Assembly: GCA_964576715.1 (NCBI GenBank)
Contig: CAZNWE010000076.1
Span: forward strand, 1 to 17,878
Direction: 5' to 3'
Length of the DNA stretch: 17,878 bases
From: SLRI01 sp964576715
GTDB taxonomy: Bacteria > Pseudomonadota > Alphaproteobacteria > Geminicoccales > Geminicoccaceae
Shown: positions 14,463-17,878 of the stretch, piece after piece
Position numbering within the stretch: position 1 is the first letter of the stretch
Layout of the letters: every line of letters begins with the position of its first letter
Position numbers and translations under genes: made by a program
Notes under the pieces: model-generated
The model's database searches: none
The model's input: the letters and a program-made list of their open reading frames with translations, nothing else
What the model was told of the DNA's origin: nothing

Positions 14463-16714
14463 TTGGGCGGAAACGATCACGACGATGCGCCCGTGTCGTT
14501 GACCGGCACGGGCGGGCTGCGTAGTTCGCTCGGCATTTGGCTCGCCATCGGCTGGGCGGGCTTCCTGCTGTTGCCCTGGTACCTGCAGAGCCGCGGGCTG
14601 CTCGATCCGGGATGGCTTCTCGCCTGGGATCGACAAGGCACGGCCCCCGGCCTGCAACAGGCGCTCCTGCACGGCCGGCTCTGGCTGCTGCCGATCGCCA
14701 TCCCGCTGGCACTGCCGTTGCTTCTGCTCGGGCGGCGTCAGGACACGCCAGCGGCCGCCCGACTGCTGCTCGCCTGCGGCGCCGCCGGTGTCGCCTATAC
14801 CCTCGGCCAGGGCTTCGTCATCGTCCACAATGGTTGGGGCTTCGATTTTCTCGCCCTGTGGTTCGGGCCGCTCGACGTTCGGCAGTACGGGATCGGCATC
14901 GGTGCTGCGCTGACCCTCCTCGCCTTGCTCATGCTCTTCGCGCAGGGCCTCGCGGCACGGGGTGCGGTCAATGGTGACCGCTTCGTGGTGGGCGCCATCA
15001 CCCTGATCGTGGCCCTGGTCGCCGCCTTCATCTTCTTTCCGGTCGGCCGCGTGCTGACCAATGCGTTGCAGGGAGCGGATGGCGGCCTCGCCCCGATGCT
15101 GTTCGTCGAGCGCTTCCTCGATACGCGGATCTGGGGATTGGGCTGCCTCGCCGGCGGGCCGGCTTGCGGTGTCGCCTGGAATACGCTGATCCTGGCGCTC
15201 ACCACGGGCGCGCTCACCACGCTTCTCGGCCTCGCCTTCGCGCTCGTTGCCACCCGCACCGCCTTTCCGGCGAAGAAGGCGCTTCGGGCACTGACCATCC
15301 TGCCGATCATCACCCCGCCCTTCGTCGTCAGCCTCGCCATCATCCTGCTGCTCGGCCGCTCCGGCACGATCACGCAGTTCGTGGCCGATGCCCTGGGAAT
15401 CGACGGCGGCCGCTGGATCTACGGTTTTCCCGGCGTGCTCTTGGCCCAGGTCCTCTCGTTCACGCCCATTGCCTTTCTCGTCATGATCGGCGTGGTCGAG
15501 GGCGTCAGCCCGTCCCTCGAGGAAGCCTCGCAGACCTTGCGAGCCAGCCGCTGGCAGACCTTCACCACGGTCTCGCTCCCCTTGATGCGACCGGGGCTCG
15601 CCAACGCTTTCCTCCTGGGCTTCATCGAGAGCATGGCCGATTTCGGCAACCCCCTCGTCCTGGGCGGCAATTTCCAGGTGCTCTCGACCGAGATCTTCTT
15701 CGCCATCGTCGGTGCTCAGCACGATCCCGGCCGCGCTGCCATGCTCGCCATCGTGCTGCTCTCCTTCACCCTCATGGCGTTCTGGGCGCAGCAGCAGTGG
15801 CTGGGCAAGAAGCAGTACACCGGCGTCTCGGGCAAGGGTGATGCCGGCATGCCGACGCCGCTGCCGCCGCCCCTGATGTGGGCGGCCTATGCGATCACGA
15901 TGCCCTGGGCCGCCTTCACCGCCGTGATGTACGCGATGATCATGTTCGGTGGCTTCGTCGAGATTTGGGGCCGCGACCACAGCTTCACACTGCGCCACTA
16001 CCAGGACGCCTTCGGGCTGACGCAGGGCGCCTTCGGCCTCGTCTGGTCGGGCACCGCCTGGAACAGCTTCACGACCACACTCTGGATCGCCTTCATCTCG
16101 GCGATCCCGACCGCCATGATCGGCCTGCTCACCGCCTGGCTCCTCACCCGCCAGCAATTCGGCGGCAAGGCGGCCTTCGAGTTCGGCACGATGCTCTCCT
16201 TCGCCATCCCCGGCACGGTCATCGGGGTCGCGTACATCATCGCCTTCAATGTCCCGCCGCTCGAGATCACCGGGACCGGCATCATCCTCATCCTGGCCTT
16301 CGTCTTCAGGAACATGCCGGTGGGTGTGCGGGCCGGCATCGCCACCCTGGCCCAGCTCGACAAGAGCCTGGACGAGGCGTCGCTGACCCACCGGGCCACG
16401 ACCTTCCAGACCGTGCGGCTGATCCTCATGCCGCTGATGAAGCCAGCGATGCTCGCGGCATTGGTCTACAGCTTCGTCTCGGCGATGACCGCGATCTCGG
16501 CCGTCATCTTCCTGGTCTCGGCCCGCTACGAGCTGGCCACCACCTACATCCTCAATCGCGTGGAGAACGGCGATTACGGCCTCGCCATCGCCTACAGTTC
16601 GGTGCTCATCGTCGTCATGCTGATCGTCATCGCGCTCTTTCAGCTGGTGATCGGCGAGCGCCGCCTCGGCCGGCGGGGTGCGGCGGCGCCATCGGGCTTC
16701 GCCGGGGCCGGACG

Positions 16715-16718
<4 letters not shown>
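14463..16718 (+). CDS. Fused double-domain ABC permease, Fbp/Afu type
   Basis: A membrane protein of about 750 residues with two permease domains in one chain, each with an ATPase-docking EAA loop: LEEASQTLRASRWQTFTTVSL (near 15515) and LDEASLTHRATTFQTVRLILM (near 16370). Extra N-terminal membrane segments (about 45-240) precede the first domain, as in long AfuB/FbpB-like proteins. The start is uncertain. The open frame begins at TTG 14463 or GTG 14493, neither with a clear ribosome site. An ATG directly after the upstream stop (14458-14460) is in another frame and ends after 14 codons. The C-terminus overlaps the ATPase start (ATGA, 16715-16718). It forms the channel on its own, partnered by the adjacent ATPase. 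Confidence 0.92.
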
Positions 16719-17770
<1,052 letters not shown>

Positions 17771-17862
17771 GGCAAAAGAGAGCAAGAGCCGGGGGAAGTG
17801 ATTTCCTTGGACAAAGGGTAAGCGCTGGACGGCGGCGACGCTCGCCAGTGATGGTTCATCGG

Positions 17863-17876
17863 CCGCCCTGGGGCGG
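17863..17876 (+). terminator. Possible hairpin downstream of the ABC operon
   Basis: CCGCCC (17863-17868) and GGGCGG (17871-17876) can pair around a very short loop, about 90 bases after the ATPase stop. The window ends two bases later, so any T-tract cannot be seen. Confidence 0.25.
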
Positions 17877-17878
17877 TC

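Noticed and set aside
14370..16391. A 673-residue minus-strand open frame
   Set aside because: Antisense to the fused permease; charged, repetitive composition (Glu, Gly, Arg, Gln) typical of shadows of membrane genes.

Overview
The window is high-GC DNA with compact, often overlapping operons. The style (GC-rich codons, LacI-controlled sugar-type ABC operons, a Fbp/Afu-type ABC operon) suggests an alphaproteobacterium, perhaps Rhodospirillales-like. No rRNA or other taxonomic marker is present, so this is an inference. The sequence is a draft: a run of 100 Ns (1393-1492) interrupts one gene.

Region 1 (1-253) holds the C-terminal end of a DDE transposase and a short tail. Region 2 (254-7434, all minus strand) is an eight-gene operon. 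In transcription order it encodes a Tat-type sugar-binding protein, two sugar ABC permeases, an SMP-30 lactonase, a shikimate-dehydrogenase-like oxidoreductase, a PhyH-type dioxygenase, a sugar-phosphate isomerase/epimerase-like TIM barrel, and a frameshifted, truncated Gfo/Idh/MocA dehydrogenase. No ABC ATPase is encoded in it. Region 3 (7435-7581) is a divergent promoter region with a perfect inverted repeat that probably binds the LacI-family regulator. Region 4 (7582-12480, plus strand) encodes the LacI regulator, a cytoplasmic sulfatase-family hydrolase, a GMC flavin oxidoreductase and an SDR dehydrogenase, all overlapping or nearly so. Region 5 (12481-13422) holds a frameshifted, truncated IS5-type transposase and about 480 bp with no convincing gene. 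Region 6 (13423-17770, plus strand) is a complete Fbp/Afu-type ABC importer: periplasmic binding protein, a double-length fused permease and an ATPase.

Regions 2-4 look like one inducible catabolic unit for an unknown sulfated (or otherwise esterified) polyol or sugar-like compound. The substrate would be imported, its ester cleaved by the sulfatase, its alcohol groups oxidised by the GMC, SDR, AroE-like and Gfo/Idh enzymes, a lactone opened by SMP-30, and further steps done by the PhyH and TIM-barrel enzymes. Family assignments are solid; the substrate and order of steps are inference. Transposase remnants on both sides, and a decayed gene beside the left one, suggest a mobile or eroding accessory island. 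The importer in region 6 lies outside it and is probably independent.
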